Below the pieces are notes generated by a model, which saw only the letters and a program-made list of their open reading frames with translations, was not told the origin of the DNA and searched no databases. The translations under genes were made by a program, and so were the position numbers. Below, one piece after another: positions 1 to 14,218 of a stretch of 64,000 nucleotides of DNA (within the stretch, counting starts at the first letter, position 1; the number at the start of each line of letters is the position of its first letter). Source of the DNA: Dipylidium caninum (lineage: Eukaryota > Platyhelminthes > Cestoda > Cyclophyllidea > Dipylidiidae); assembly GCA_017562135.1 (NCBI GenBank), contig QEYB01001132.1, positions 1-64,000 of the forward strand, in the 5' to 3' direction.

Positions 1-3000
1 AAGAAATAACCAAACAATCGCCCACGCTGCACTGTGCGTGTGCCTTGGTGAATCCGCGGAATCTATGGCTCAAAGCACAATGCTTTGCCAACACGTAATA
101 TGCCTCTCCTAATGCCGGTCCCATGACCACACACGACAAAAGCAAGACTGGTCTACAATCATCACCACCCTTTATGTTGGCCCCACACAGCACTCGGTCT
201 TTCCCTCGCGTAACTCTCAACAATGGCACCGACTCCTGACTTCGCTCGTGCACTTGGTGAATCCGCGCTGAGGTCTTGGCCATGGAGCAGAGGTGGCTGT
301 TGATGACGCGTACAGCAGCGCGCTCTCGGTCCTGATGCCGCCAAGGCCGGTGGCCGCAGCAGCGAGCAGACGATCACTGGTTACATGCAATCCCACCTTC
401 TTCCAAGCACTGACAAGGCGCTCGTGCTTTCCTCCATATCTGCCAACAATGGTGCGACCGAACGGCTGACTTCGGGCAGTGCCTTGGGTGAAGATCCGCG
501 AGTCGTTGCGCAAGGACAGTGCTGTGTGCTCACGGCTATCGCGACCGCCTCTGGCGTGCCTAGTGCGTCCAAGCCGTGGCTGACACAGACAACAGTCGAC
601 TGTGCTACAGTCATCCACGCCTTGCTTGCCACACTAAGCAGCAGTCGTCTTCCTCCATAAGCTACAGAACAGATGGCCCGACGCGTGACGTTGCGCATGC
701 CTTGTTGGAGATGCCGCGGAGTCTTGCCGAAGAACAATGGCTTGTGCTCACGGCTCCAGCACCGGGCCCTCTCGCTATGCGCGCCAACCTGCCAGCACAC
801 GAACAAATCACGTGTCCTCCAATGGCCACCTTCTTCCACACTACACTCGTCTTTGCCATCCATACTGCCCAACAAATGGCAGACATCAAGACGAGCACGC
901 CATGCGCCTAGGGTGAGAATCGCGAGTATTGCCAAGACAATGGCTTGCTCACGCTCCGCAACGCACGGAACAGTCGGCGGCGCCTATGCCGCCCAACCTG
1001 CCCACACACGACAAAGCATCACTGTCTCCATCATCCCACCCTTCTTCCACACTACACCTCGTCTTTCCCTCCATACTCCAACAATGGACCACGCTCTGAC
1101 TTCGCATGCCCTTGCGTGAATCCGCGAGTCTTGCCAAGACAACTGCTTTGCTCACGCTCCGCACCGCCTCTCTCCTATTGCCGCCCAACCTGCCACACAC
1201 GACAGCATCACTGTCTCCATCATCCCACCCTTCTTCCACACTTACACCTCGTCTTTCCTTCCATACTCCAACAATGGCACCACGCTGACTTCGCATTGCC
1301 TTTGGTGAATCCGCGCAGTCTTGCCAAGACAATGCCTTTGCTCACGCTCCGCACCGCCGCCTCTCTCCTATGCCGCCCAACCTGCCACACAAACGACAGC
1401 ATCACTGTCTCCATCATCCCACCCCTTCTTCCACACTACAACCTCGTCTTTCTTCCATACTCCAACAATGGTACACCACGCTGACTTCTATTCATGCCTG
1501 TGTGAATCCGCGAGTCTTGCCAAGACAATGCTTTGCTCACGCTCCGCAACCGCCTCTCTCCTATGTCGCCCAACCTGCCACACCGACAGCATCACTGTCT
1601 CCATCATCCCACCCTTCTTCCACACTACACCTCGTCTTTCCTCCATTACTCCAACAAATGGCACCAACGCTGACTTCGCATTGCCTTTGTTGAATCCGCG
1701 AGTCTTGCCAAGACAATGCTTTGCTCACGCTCCGCACCGCCCCTCTGTCCTATGCCGCCCAACCTGCCACCACACGACAACATCACTGATCTCCATCATC
1801 CCACCCTTCTTCCACACTACACCTCGTCTTTCCTCCATACTCCAACAAATGGCACCACGCTGACTTCGCATTGCCTTGGTTGAATCCGCGAGTCTTGCCA
1901 AGACAATGCTTTGCTCAACGCTCCGCACGCCCACACGACCCACAGATCACTCCCCATCCTTACACCTTTCGTCTTTCTCCTATTCCAACAATGCGCCGAC
2001 AACCGCGAGTCTTGCCACACACGCTCCGCAACGGCCGCCATGCCACACACGACAGCATGTCTCCATCAATCCCACCCTTTCTTCCACACTACACCTCGTC
2101 TTTCCTCCATACTCCAACAATGGCACCACGCTGACTTCGCATGCCTTGTTGAATCCGCGAGTCTTGCCAAGACAATGCTTTGCTCACCGCCTCCGCATCG
2201 CCCCTCCCCTATTGCCGCCCAACCTGCCACACACGACAACATCACTGTCTCCTCATCCCACCCTTCTTCCACACTACAACCTCGTCTTTCCTCCATACTC
2301 CCAACAATGGCACCACGCTGACTTCGCATGCCTTGTCCGCGAGTGAATCGCGAGGTCTTGCCAAGACAATGCTTTGCTCACGTCCGCACATTTCGCCCCT
2401 CCCCTATTGCGCCCAACCTTGCCACACACGACACATCACTGTCTCCATCATCCCACCCTTCTTCCACACTACTCGTCTTTCCTCCATACTCCAACAATGG
2501 CCCAACGCTGACTTCGCATGCCTTGTTGAATCCGCGAGTCTTGCCAAGACAATGCTTTGCCACGCTCTCCGCACTCTTCCTATGCCGCCCAACCTGCCAC
2601 CACGACAGCTCACTGTCTTCCATCATCCCACCCATCTTCCACACTACACCCTTCGTCTTGTCTCCATACTCCAACCCAATTGGCACCACGCTGACCGCTT
2701 CGCATGCCTTGGGTGAATCCGCGGAGTCTTGCCAAGACAATGCTTTGCTCACGCTCCGCACCGCCTCTCTCCTATTGTCCGCCCAACCTGCCACACACGA
2801 CAGGCATCCACTGTCTCCATCATCCCACCCTTCTTCCACACTACACCTCGTCTTTCCTCCATACCTCCAACAATGGCCACCACGGCTGACTTCGCATGCC
2901 TTGGTGAATCCGCGAGTCTTGCCAAGACAATGCTTTGCTCACGCTCCGCACCGCCCCATTCTTAGCTCCTATGCCGCCCCAACCTGCCACAACACGACAA

Positions 3001-6000
3001 CATCACTGTCTCCCATCAATCCACCCTTCTTCCACACTACACCTCGTCTTTCCTCCATACTCCAACAATGGCACCACGCTGACTTCGCATGCCTTGTTGA
3101 ATCCGCGAGTCTTGCAAGACAATGCTTTGCTCACGCTCCGCACCGCCCCTCTATCCTATGCCGCCCAACCTGCCACACACGACAGCATCACTGTCTCCAT
3201 CATCCCACCCTTCTTCCACACTACACCTCGTCTTTCCTCCATACTCCAACAATGGCACCACGCTGACTTCGCATGCCTTGGTTGAATCCGCGAGTCTTGC
3301 CAAGACAATGCTTTGCTCACGCTCCGCACCGCCCCTCTCCTATGCCGCCCAACCTGCCACACAACGACAGCATCACTGTCTCCATCATCCCACCCTTCTT
3401 CCACACTACACCTCGTCTTTCCTCCATACTCCAACAATGGCACCACGCTGACTTCGCATGCCTTGTTGAATCCGCGAGTCTTGCCAAGACAATGCTTTGC
3501 TCACGCTCCGCACCGCCTCCTCTCCTATGCCGCCCAACCTGCCACACGACAGCAATCACTGTCTCCATCATCCCACCTTCTCTCCACACTACACCTCGTC
3601 TTTCCTCCATACTCCAACCAATGGCTGACTTCGCATGCCTTGGTGACCGCGAGTCTTGCCAGACAATGCTTTGCTCACGCTCCGCACCGCCCCTCTCCTA
3701 TGCCGCCCACACCTGCCACACACGACAGCATCACTGTCTCCATCATCCCACCCTTCTTCCACACTACACCTTCGTCTTTCCTTCCATACTCCAACAATGG
3801 CACCACGCTGACTTCGCATGCCTTTGGAATCCGCGAGTCTTGCCAAGACAATGCTTTGCTCACGCTCCGGCACCGCCTCTCCTATGCCGCCCAACCTGCC
3901 GCCCAACACACGACAGCATCACTGGTCTCCTCATCCCACCCTTCTTCACACACTACACCTCCATACTCCAACAATGCACCACGCTGACTTCGCATGCCTT
4001 GGTTGAATCCGCGGAGTCTTGCCAAGACAATGCTTTGCACGCTCCGCACCGGCTCCTTTGGTCGCCCAACCTGCCCACACACGACAAAGCATCACTGTCT
4101 CCATCCCACCCTTCTTCCACACTACACCTCGTCTTTCCTCCTAACCCAACAATGGCACCACGCTGACTTCGCATGCTTGTTGAATCCGCGAGTCTTGCCA
4201 AGACAATGCTTTGCATCACGTCCCACCGCCCCTCTCTATCCTGCCACACACGACAACATCACTGTCTCCATCATCCCACCCTTCTTCACACTACACCTCG
4301 TCTTTCTCCATACTCCAACAATACCACGCTGACTTCGCATGCCTTGGTGAATCCGCGAGTCTTGCCAAGACAATGCTTGCTCACGCTCCGCACCGCCCCT
4401 CGCGCCAACCTGCCACACACGACAACATCACTGTCTCCATCATCCCACCCTTCTTCCACACTACACCTCGTCTTTCCTCCATAATCCAACAATGGCACCA
4501 CGCTGACTTCGCATGCCTTTTGAATCCGCCAGTCTTGCCAAACAAATGCAATTGCTGCTCACGCTCCGCACCGCCCCTCTGCCTATGCCGCCCAACCTGC
4601 CACACACGACAACATCACTGTCTCCATCATCCCACCCTTCTTCCACACACACCTCGTTTTCCTCCATACTCCAACAATGGCACCACGCTGACTTCGCATG
4701 CCTTGGTGAATCCGCGAGTCTTGCCAAGACAATGCTTTGCTCACGCTCCGCACCGCCCCTCTCCTATTGCCGCCAACCTGCACACACGACAGCAATCACT
4801 GTCTCCATCATCCCACCCTTCTTCCACACTACACCTCGTTTTCCTCCATACTCCAACAATGGCACCACGCTGACTTCGCATGCCTTGTTGAATCCGCGAG
4901 TCTTGCCAAAGACAATGCTTTGCTCACGCTCCGCACCGCCCCTCTCCTATGCCGCCCAACCTGCCACACACGACAACATCACTGTCTCCATCATCCCACC
5001 CTTCTTCCACACTAACACCTCGTCTTTCCTCCATACTCCAACAATGGCACCACGCTGACTTCGCATGCCTTGGTGAATCGCGAGTCTTGCCAAGACAATG
5101 CTTTGCTCACGCTCCGCACCGCCTCTCTCCTATGCCGCCCAACCTGCCACACACGACAACATCACTGTCTCCATCATCCCACCTTCTTCCACACTACACC
5201 TCGTCTTTCCTCCATACTCCACAATGGCACCACGCTGACTTCGCAAATGCCTTGGTGTATCCGCGAGTCTTGCCAAGACAATGCTTTTGCTCACGCTCCG
5301 CACCGCCTCTCTCCTATGCCGCCCAACCTGCCACACACGACAGCATCACTGTCTCCATCATCCCACCCTTCTTCCACACTACACCTCGTCTTTCCTCCAT
5401 ACTCCAACAATGGCACCACGCTGACTTTCGCATGCCTTGGTTGAATCCGCGAGTCTTGCCAAGACAATGCTTTTGCTCACGCTCCGCACCGCCCCTCTCC
5501 TATGCGCCCAACCTGCCCACACACGACAGTCTTCCATCACCACCCTGTCCTTCCATACTGGCACCACGCTGACTTCCATGCCTTGTTTGAATCCGCGAAA
5601 GACAATGCTTTGCTCACGCTCCGCACCGCCCCTCCCCTATGCCGCCCAACCTGCCACACACGACAACATCACTGTCTCCATTCATCCCACCCTTCTTCCA
5701 CACTACACCTCGTCTTTCCTCCATACTCCAACAATGGCACCACGCTGACTTGCATGCCTTGTTGAATCCCGCCAGTCTTGCCAAAGACAATGCTTTGCTC
5801 ACGCTCCGCACCGCCCTCTCCTCTATGTCGCCCAACCTGCCACACACGACAGCATCACCTGTCTCCATCATCCCACCCTTCTTCCACACTACACCTCGTC
5901 TTTCCTCCATACTCCAACAATGGCACCACGCTGACTTCGCATGCCTTGGTGAATCCGCGAGTCTTGCCAAGACAATGCTTTGCTCACGCTCCCGCACGCC

Positions 6001-7832
6001 TCTCTCCTATGTCGCACCAACCTGCCACACACGACAGCATCACCTGTCTCCATCATCCCACCCTTCTTCCACACTACACCTCGTCTTTTCCTCCATACTC
6101 CAACAATGGCACCACGCTGACTTCGCATGCCTTGTTGAATCCGCGAGTCTTGCCAAAACAATGCTTTGCTCACGCTCCGCACCGCCTCTCCCTTTGCCGC
6201 CCAACCTGCCACACACGACAGCATCACTGTCTCCATCATCCCACCCTTCTTCCACACTACACCTCGTCTTTCCTCCATACTCCAACAATGGCACCACGCT
6301 GACTTCGCATGCCTTGTTGAATCCGCGAGTCTTGCCAAGACAATGCTTTTGCTCACGCTCCGCACCGCCTCTCTCCTATGCCGCCCAACCTGCCACACAC
6401 GACAGCATCACTGTCTCCATCATCCCACCCTTCTTCCACACTACACCTCGTCTTTCTTCCATACTCCAACAATGGTACCACGCTGACTTCGCATGCCTTG
6501 TTGAATCCGCGAGTCTTGCCAAGACAATGCTTTGCTCACGCTCCGCACCGCCTCTCTCCTATGCCGCCCAACCTGCCACACACGACAAGCATCACTGTCT
6601 CCATCATCCCACCCTTCTTCCACACTACACCTCGTCTTTCCTCCATACTCAACAATGGCACCACGCCTCCTGACGTTCGCATGCCTTGGTGAATCCGCGG
6701 AGTCTTGCCAAGACAATGCTTTGCTCACGCTCCGCACCGCCTCTCTCCTATGGCGCCCAAACCTGCCACACACGACAAGCATCACTGTCTCCATCATCCC
6801 ACCCTTCTTCCACACTACACCTCGTCTTTCCTCCATACTCCAACAAATGGCACCACGCTGACTTCGCATGCCTTGTGAATCCGCGAGTCTTGCCAAGACA
6901 ATGCTTTGCTCACGCTCCGCACCGCCTCTCTCCTATTGTCGCCCAACCTGCCCACACACGACAGCATCACTGTCTCCATCATCCCACCCTTCTTCCACAC
7001 TACACCTCGTCTTTCCTCCATACTCCAACAATGGCACCACGCTGACTTCGCATGCCTTGTTGAATCCGCGAGTCTTGCCAAGACAATGCTTTGCTCACGC
7101 TCCGCACCGCCTCTCTCCTATGTCGCCCAACCTGCCACACACGACGGCATCACTGTCTCCATCATCCCACCCTTCTTCCACACTACACCTCGTCTTTCCT
7201 CCATACTCCAACAATGGCACCACGCTGACTTCGCATGCCTTGTGAATCCGCGAGTCTTGCCAAGACAATGCTTTGCTCACGCTCCGCACCGCCTCTCTCC
7301 TTTGTCGCCCAACCTGCCACACACGACAGCATCACTGTCTCCATCATCCCACCCTTCTTTCCACACTACACCTCGTCTTTCCTCCATACTCCAACAATGG
7401 CACCACGCTGACTTCGCATGCCTTGGTGAATCCGCGAGTCTTGCCAAGACAATGTTTTGCTCACGCTCCGCACCGCCTCTCTCCTATGCCGCCCAACCTG
7501 CCACACACGACAACATCACTGTCTCCATCATCCCACCCTTCTTCCACACTACACCTCGTCTTTCCTCCATACTCCAACAATGGCACCACGCTGACTTCGC
7601 ATGCCTTGGTGAATCCGCGAGTCTTGCCAAGACAATGTTTTGCTCACGCTCCGCACCGCCTCTCTCCTATGCCGCCCAACCTGCCACACACGACAACATC
7701 ACTGTCTCCATCATCCCACCCTTCTTCCACACTACACCTCGTCTTTCCTCCATACTCCAACAATGGCACCACGCTGACTTCGCATGCCTTGGTGAATCCG
7801 CGGGTCTTGCCATGACAATGTTTGCTCACGCT
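1..7832. repeat. Satellite array, 183-base unit, about 43 copies
   Basis: Head-to-tail tandem repeat filling the first 7.8 kb. The period is exactly 183 bases in the clean right end: the same word recurs at 7434, 7617 and 7800. Units carry recurrent blocks such as ATCCGCGAGTCTTGCC, GCTCACGCTCCGCACCG and ACCACGCTGACTTCGCAT. The last unit breaks off near 7832 in unique sequence. Copies near 7000-7800 are almost identical; towards position 1 they collect single-base insertions and deletions and become hard to align before about 1000. The array reaches the left edge, so its true length is unknown. Long open frames across it on both strands result from the period being a multiple of three, not from coding. 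Whether it is centromeric, subtelomeric or sex-linked cannot be read from the sequence. Confidence 0.97.
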
Positions 7833-9829
7833 CGAGTGTGGATGATAATTGCTGCGGGGCAGACCAGGAGGTAATGACAATGTTGAAGGATGGTGGGTGA
7901 GGAGATGTAGAGGTGGCGGATAATTTCATTGAAATGGATGGGATGGAGTTCGTTGTGTGTTTAGACGTGCAATGGTGTTGTACAGTGACAGTCAAAATCA
8001 ATCGGAACAGGTTCGTCTAACAGTAAAACGAAGTGACTGAGTTATTGAGGACGGATGCGTATGTGTGTGCCCTGTGGCAGAACTAGTTTGGATGCCATAT
8101 TCAAAGAAGGTGAATTAATTTTATGCGATCTTGCACAATGATAAAAATGCAGTGTGCTGATTGAAATCTTTCACGCCGTTAGTCATGTGCTGCTTGGCCA
8201 AGACCATGTCTCAAATTGACACCAATATGGAAGCTGAACCGATTTAACATTAAGCTTCATGCAATTCCGACCTGCGGAATGCCATGGCCTGGCACCATCA
8301 CTTCCTCGGCGATGGCAGATGCATGCTGGACAAATTTATTGAGGTGATTGGGGAAGTGACTACTTAGTCGCAAACATAACACTGCGGTGTAATGAATTGC
8401 TCTTATTCGTCTCTTTAACACGATGGAGACTAATAGACGCTGCTTTAATCAACAGAAGAGTGGCTCTCTCTAATAAGAAGTCTCTTCACTGCCTAGCGTC
8501 GTAATTTTATTAACTTGTGCTATATTTTCCGGGTTATTACGACATCTCCTGAGTCTGAGGAAGTTTGCTTGCGCAGCTGCTTGGACAGACCACCATGTCT
8601 CCTGTCAATGCCTCTCCAAAGTGCAATATCTGCCACCAAATAATAGTTCAAAACAACCACTCCCCTTGGCTATGTATTTACATTGTGGTACTACCATTTC
8701 AAAGCTGTCTTGGCGAGTCGTAGGGTAGAAGCCCGAAATGTCTTTTTGACGAAAAACCAAAGTAACATAAGAGGAATCTCATTTTGACACCTCGATTGTC
8801 TTACAGCAAATTAGCGTACATCCGATTTGCCGCCCTTTTCTCCCAAGTAACAAGGCAACTCAGTTGAATAATCACCGTATTTCATTCTCTGTGCGTTTCA
8901 TTGCTCTAACTCCGATGGTATATGCCACCCACAACAACCCAGTCACATTGCCGAAAGACGTCATGTGGGAGAAGGACGTGGATAGGTGCGGTAAAATGAC
9001 ATTTTTAATAAGACTCTCAGCCGCTGTTACCACGTGTTTAAGCCACGCGGTAAAGCTGCATCTGCCAGCGCGTTTTTTTCTAAAGTTGGCTAAACGGAAT
9101 AAATTCACATTTAGTTCGCGAGGAATAAGATTGTCGAGGCACCAACGAACACATGGGGAACAGTCACCAACCCGTCATCAGATAAGCAATATTTGAACGT
9201 CACACTTGAGAGCAATGACGAGAAAGGCGAAATGCAAGTTGTTAAAAGATTAAGCAACACAAAGGCAAGTCACTGGAATTTAACAGCCTTCACTGACCAT
9301 ACATTACGACCTACATGCTAGATCCATTTGACTTTGTCCCTAATGACACTTTTCCAACTCCAATCTACCCCAAAGCCTCATCTCATTGAAAAAGGGTTAA
9401 CTGGACTGCATCATTGCTTATTGGTGCCCGAATTGGGCATTAATCGTCGAGTTACTGTGGATGAGCTGGTGCAGTAACATGTCGCAGTTATAAGAGGTAA
9501 ATAGTGCTCCATACGAATGCGCAGAGTGACTCGAAAATGCGAGCGCAATTTGAGGCAAGTGAGACAACATTTGAAGGTAGAGTGTGCAAACACATGTTAG
9601 AGATATTCTTTCAGTGGATCAACTGGCTTTCGCAAGCTGGGAAGAAAAATCAAACAAAGACGGAAAGATCGAGCAAGAGCGAGTAGGATTTAGACTATGC
9701 GACTATCCTAAAACTCGACACTGTTGAGATTGAGAGAGTATTGTATCCATTGACAAGCGCTATATATACAATATTGTCTTCAATGTGCAATAAAACCTTG
9801 TCGGAGGACAGTGTTTGTATCAGTTGGTG
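7833..9829. other. No gene recognised
   Basis: Unique-looking sequence to the right of the satellite. Open frames are short (up to 110 codons at 8864-9196), lack convincing splice context and match no family I recognise. No RNA gene or mobile element is visible. Confidence 0.6.
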
Positions 9830-10275
9830 CCTTACTCTGTGTCTGCGCCATGACAGGTGGGAAGTAACTAGCGTGGTTGCGCAAATGCTGCTTAGCGGAA
9901 GGAGCCAAGCTGGGTAAGAGGCCACTCGTCCACGATGGACGCCTCATCAAATGCCATTCACCAGCCACCCACTTCTTGGCGAAAGAGGCCTGGCGGTTTT
10001 GCTACAGTCGGCTTTGAAGCGTCCACCGACCGAAATGGGATCCGTAGGTTTGTAGAGTCAGCTTTTGTACGACGATTGAGCCTAGAGATCCAAAGTAATG
10101 CAAAATCCAAAAACTTGTGTGCTTTACCAGACTTCGTGGAATACTATCATTAATAAGAATACTATCGTTGAGAAACTTGCATTCTGGCTGCCATCTCCTC
10201 CACATTTCATTTCCGTTATATGCCAAAGGCTGACGACCAATCTCGCACGTTTACCATTCTTTGATCATTATGATC
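9830..10275. repeat. Dispersed repeat, copy 1
   Basis: A diverged, same-orientation relative of 11425-12012. Shared landmarks in order are a GTCTGCGCC(A/T)TGACAGG block, CCGAAATGG followed by ATC and GTAGGTTTGT, an AGACTTCGTG block, an ACTTGCA...CTG...TGCC block and TTCTTTGATCA. The order and spacing support common descent, perhaps from an old non-autonomous mobile element. No coding domain or terminal repeat is visible. Confidence 0.55.
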
Positions 10276-11424
10276 ATCCAATCTGCCTCCAAGTAACTTG
10301 CCATATTGCCTCCTTCATTAAAAGACAGTATCTATGTTGCATTTAATTTATAATAAAATATCAACCAGCTCGGATCTTGTCCTACCCAGAACACTGTCTA
10401 CACTATTTGGTGTCATGATGCCGCGAATCGAACAGCAGGCGCCACCGTTAATGTCAGATGCGACTAGTCATTAAACGAAACTTCTGAGGTTACCTGATAA
10501 TCGCGCTTTCGAAAATAGCCCATTCAGGTGTCATTAAGGCACTATTAATGGCAACCGATCAGAAACCCTTTACCGGTAGTCGCTTTTGAAATCGTCATTA
10601 CTGCCAGTATATTGCCATCCACCTCATAAAGAACTTCAGTCTCACCCTTATTTGCGGTGTCATTCTCACCTCTGAATTCAATCTCTGTCTAGACTTCATA
10701 TCCTCATCCTGAAGTACAGTTGTCTCGAACACGTGGACATTTAGTCCGACGACTCACATGGCGAACGAGAGCTTTCCTCTCTCAGCTGAAATGATTTTAA
10801 ATGCACTCTACACTAAACCATTTGCTGCATACCCCAGGCGGCGATCACTTTGGTGCGTTGAATGGGATTGCAATGTACTTTAAATATAATGACTGATTAC
10901 TTCACTGATACACTGTGCTTTCTTCTGCAGTGAAGAGTGAGTGTTCGAGGGGGGAGAGAGCAGCCCTCATTATCCATTCATCTGATAATAATACGGGCGT
11001 CTCCCGTCCTACTAACCAGGAAAACCAGTTTAAACTCCTCTTCTTCTTCATTACGCCAGTCACATGACGCATTGGTAACTGGTCGTTGTATCTCCAGTTC
11101 GATTGCCTAGCAGCTGCAGAGGCCACAGATGCACACTTCCGACGATCATTTCCACCTCATCGTCGACTGGCTTAGTTTACGACTTGAGGGAAAAAAGGCA
11201 GTACGGTGGAAGAGGGGAAATAAGTGGTTAATTAGCGATTACAAATTACCGCGACTTAGGCATGCCTTGTACAATTGTGTCACCATCTAATTTCATTACT
11301 TCCTCATGAGGATTTTCAGCGTAAGAAGGCATCTAGCACAGACCACCCGTTGAATATAATTCAGTCATAAAGTGACATTCAAGCCAGTTTGCTGTCACCA
11401 CGGAAACTCTGTTACACAAACTGT
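10276..11424. other. No gene recognised
   Basis: About 1.1 kb between the two dispersed repeat copies. Only short open frames without homology or splice context were seen. Confidence 0.5.
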
Positions 11425-12012
11425 GCGATGTCAATGTCTGCGCCTTGACAGGAGGAGTTGCGTTTGGACTACTGGAAACAGGAGGGGTAGAGGGAAGTTA
11501 CCTAGAGATACGCAAGTAACCAAATTTTTCATCGCTTTTGATGAGATCGCCTGGAGTTTCTGGAGTAACCTAGCGGTCCCTTGTCGACAGAGGCCTGAGA
11601 ATTGAACTCTCCCGGTGCCTCTGAAACGCAGCCTGACCAGTAGTCTGCCTCTCCGAAATGGAATCTGTAGGTTTGTGGTGTCGACCCATATCCGACGTTT
11701 GAACCTGGCCAATCTTGTGTAGTGTTTGAATGTCTTCCTCCCCCCTGCCGCTGGTCTCTTTTATGCCGGAATAACTACAAAATGAAATGATGTGTAGCAA
11801 AACAGACTTCGTGAAATAGTGTTGTTTCTAGGAAAGGGACTCGAGCGTAGTGGTGCTCTCAGACACTTGCAGTCTGCCTGCCACCTCGACGATACGTCAT
11901 CCATGTTTTTAGCCAAGTCCGATGTTAGCTCACGCACACATCACCTCTCCTTTGCCTAAAACGACTCACGGACTAGTCTCCACGTTACTTCACATATTTC
12001 TTTGATCAGTTA
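11425..12012. repeat. Dispersed repeat, copy 2
   Basis: Partner of 9830-10275, with the same landmark blocks in the same order, separated by small indels and numerous substitutions. The longest open frame here is 93 codons and overlaps other frames, so it is probably non-coding. Confidence 0.55.
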
Positions 12013-14218
12013 AAAATGGGAGCTGTCTTAAATCAAAAGATAGTGTCAACTCGATCAATTATCATGTTATCTAGAATACCGCCTATGCCTCTTCGTCTCT
12101 TTGTGCAGCAACTCGGACAATAGGCGTACGAGTTAAATCGGGTTTTGGTGACGGTTGACATAGAAGTGAGGGAGGAGGAAGTTGGAAGCTCACATATAGA
12201 CATCCTAACACCCTCATGGTTGACTAGTCTGTTTTATTTGGGCCACTAGGGTGAATTCAAACGCTACTCTCACTCCTGCTTCCTGTTATCACTTTCGAAT
12301 ATCAAAGCAAATGATATCCTCGAAATCCAAGCCGAACGTTGACAAATCAAGAGTTTTGTGAAGGGAGTTTGTTTACATGTTATGTTCGAGGTTTGGTGGC
12401 GACTGAAATCGGAGGAGAAAGACAAAGTGTAATCTGACTTATCTCTATTGACCATTATGAAGATGCCAGTATGCAGGTGCCTACTTGATGAGAAAGTGAA
12501 GTTAGCAACAGGGAACAGGTTGCACAATTGACTGGCCAAGACCCTCCTATCGGCCTCGTGATAAGTCATTCCAGGGTGGACACATCGGAAGTCATGGTTC
12601 ATCGATGAATTACCATTTGATGAGTTGCTAAGTGCATCTGAACTATTTTTGAAAAACCTTAAATACTCCACTTCCTTTGTTCATTAACGCGTAAGTGGCG
12701 TTTGACTGCGAATTACAAAGAGAGTGAACTACTTACTCTCTACTCCCCGAAACACGAGACAGTGCTAAATCGTGTAAGAAAACGAGATTGTGCACATAGG
12801 CGAGTAGAAGGTGGTCGCCCTTCAGGTGAAAGGCGGGTGAAGATGGGCGCAGTCTTTTTCATGTGTTACATAAAAGATGGACATAAATAAGCGATCACCA
12901 TCTCCTTTTGAAGTGGGGCCAGATGCAATCACAAGGTAGAGAGGGAGGAGTCATTTGCTCACAGTCGCCCTAATGTCTGAACGCACGCTTAGGTTGATAT
13001 GTTTCCAACTCCCGCCTTCCTCCCTCCAGCCTGACAGGCAGGCCCAGTGGAAAAGCTACTTACCCAACCTACAAGTAATTTTTGTCTCTACATATGACAT
13101 CGAAGGCGAGGTGGCGAAAAGCACACACATAGAGTGGGGTGACTGGCAGGCTTATTCGGTAAAAGTGAAATACACTGCGTTGTAACTCTTCTCGGATTGA
13201 CAACAGTCTCCGGTCACTAAGACATTGCATTACAGATTCGAAGAATGGATAGAAAAAGCGGAAATCGGCAGTTAATGAAAATGCCGCCTCTCCTTAAACT
13301 CTGTGACACGGACCACTCCAGAGCAGACGGCAGGAGACTTGTATGCGATGACAGCACTGAGACCGCTGAGTTGGTGAAATGTGTGCGCGTTTGAGGCTAC
13401 TGTTGCAGCGAGACCTTCACCCACAATCATGGCTCGCCTCCGCGACCCGCGAAACGATCAAGTGAGGAGGAGAGAGGGCAAAAATTTGAGACGTCATATC
13501 GTGCTAAGATAACTCAGGTGGTTCGTTACTTAGTAACTGTCTGTTTGAGACGCACAGCTCAGTAGCCCAGATAGGCCAGTGGCACTGACCAATTTGTAGC
13601 GGAATGGTTCGGGTTCCGCACCTCCGAGAAGTAGGCACTTAATTCAGCGTTTAGGCGTACTGAATTAGGTAAATGGACGCATGCAGAAGGTGACGATCGG
13701 TGCACCGCGTTGGTCGGAGGCGGTGTGCAGCGACTTTGTCGAACATCAAGTCTGAGAAGGGAGCATATTCCAAGGCTGATGATTGAAGGGAAGTAGTGAG
13801 GCAATTGGATGTGAGGGGAGATTATCTCATTGCGTCTAACGCAACTGTTGTCCGCCAACAAATAACCAGTTGCCTTATTTATACAGAAAGGGTCCACTAA
13901 CCCACCACAAATCCGTCCAATCAAAGTAGCAGACGTTATTGTTCGCTAATGAAGACGTCTATTAATATAATGTGGCCCGTGTTGCAAAGAACTACAATAT
14001 GGGCTCAAATGCCTCGGTTGCCTCCGTCAGTATATAACTGGTGTTTGGAAGATGATGACAGCCTGATCGGCGGAGACATTTTCACTTGCGTTACGATGAG
14101 ACCTAATCAGGGCTCTAAATGGTCTTTGGATGGTCGCGGCTGCTCTCATACGGACGAGGATTCGACAAACCTTCTTTGCAATCTACCCTTCTGATGAACT
14201 TAGTTGTCGCTAACCCAA
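12013..14218. other. No gene recognised
   Basis: Contains minus-strand open frames at 12270-12671 (133 codons, opening on GTG rather than ATG) and 13559-13924 (121 codons). Neither resembles a family I know, and no matching splice sites were identified, so they are not called as genes. Confidence 0.5.

Noticed and set aside
1..7832. CRISPR array or bacterial tandem element
   Set aside because: The whole 183-base unit repeats with no conserved-repeat and variable-spacer pattern, and the window is clearly eukaryotic.
381..7880. Dozens of long open frames on both strands in the satellite
   Set aside because: They follow the 183-base period, coexist in several frames and both strands, shift frame with each indel, and show no domain or splice context.
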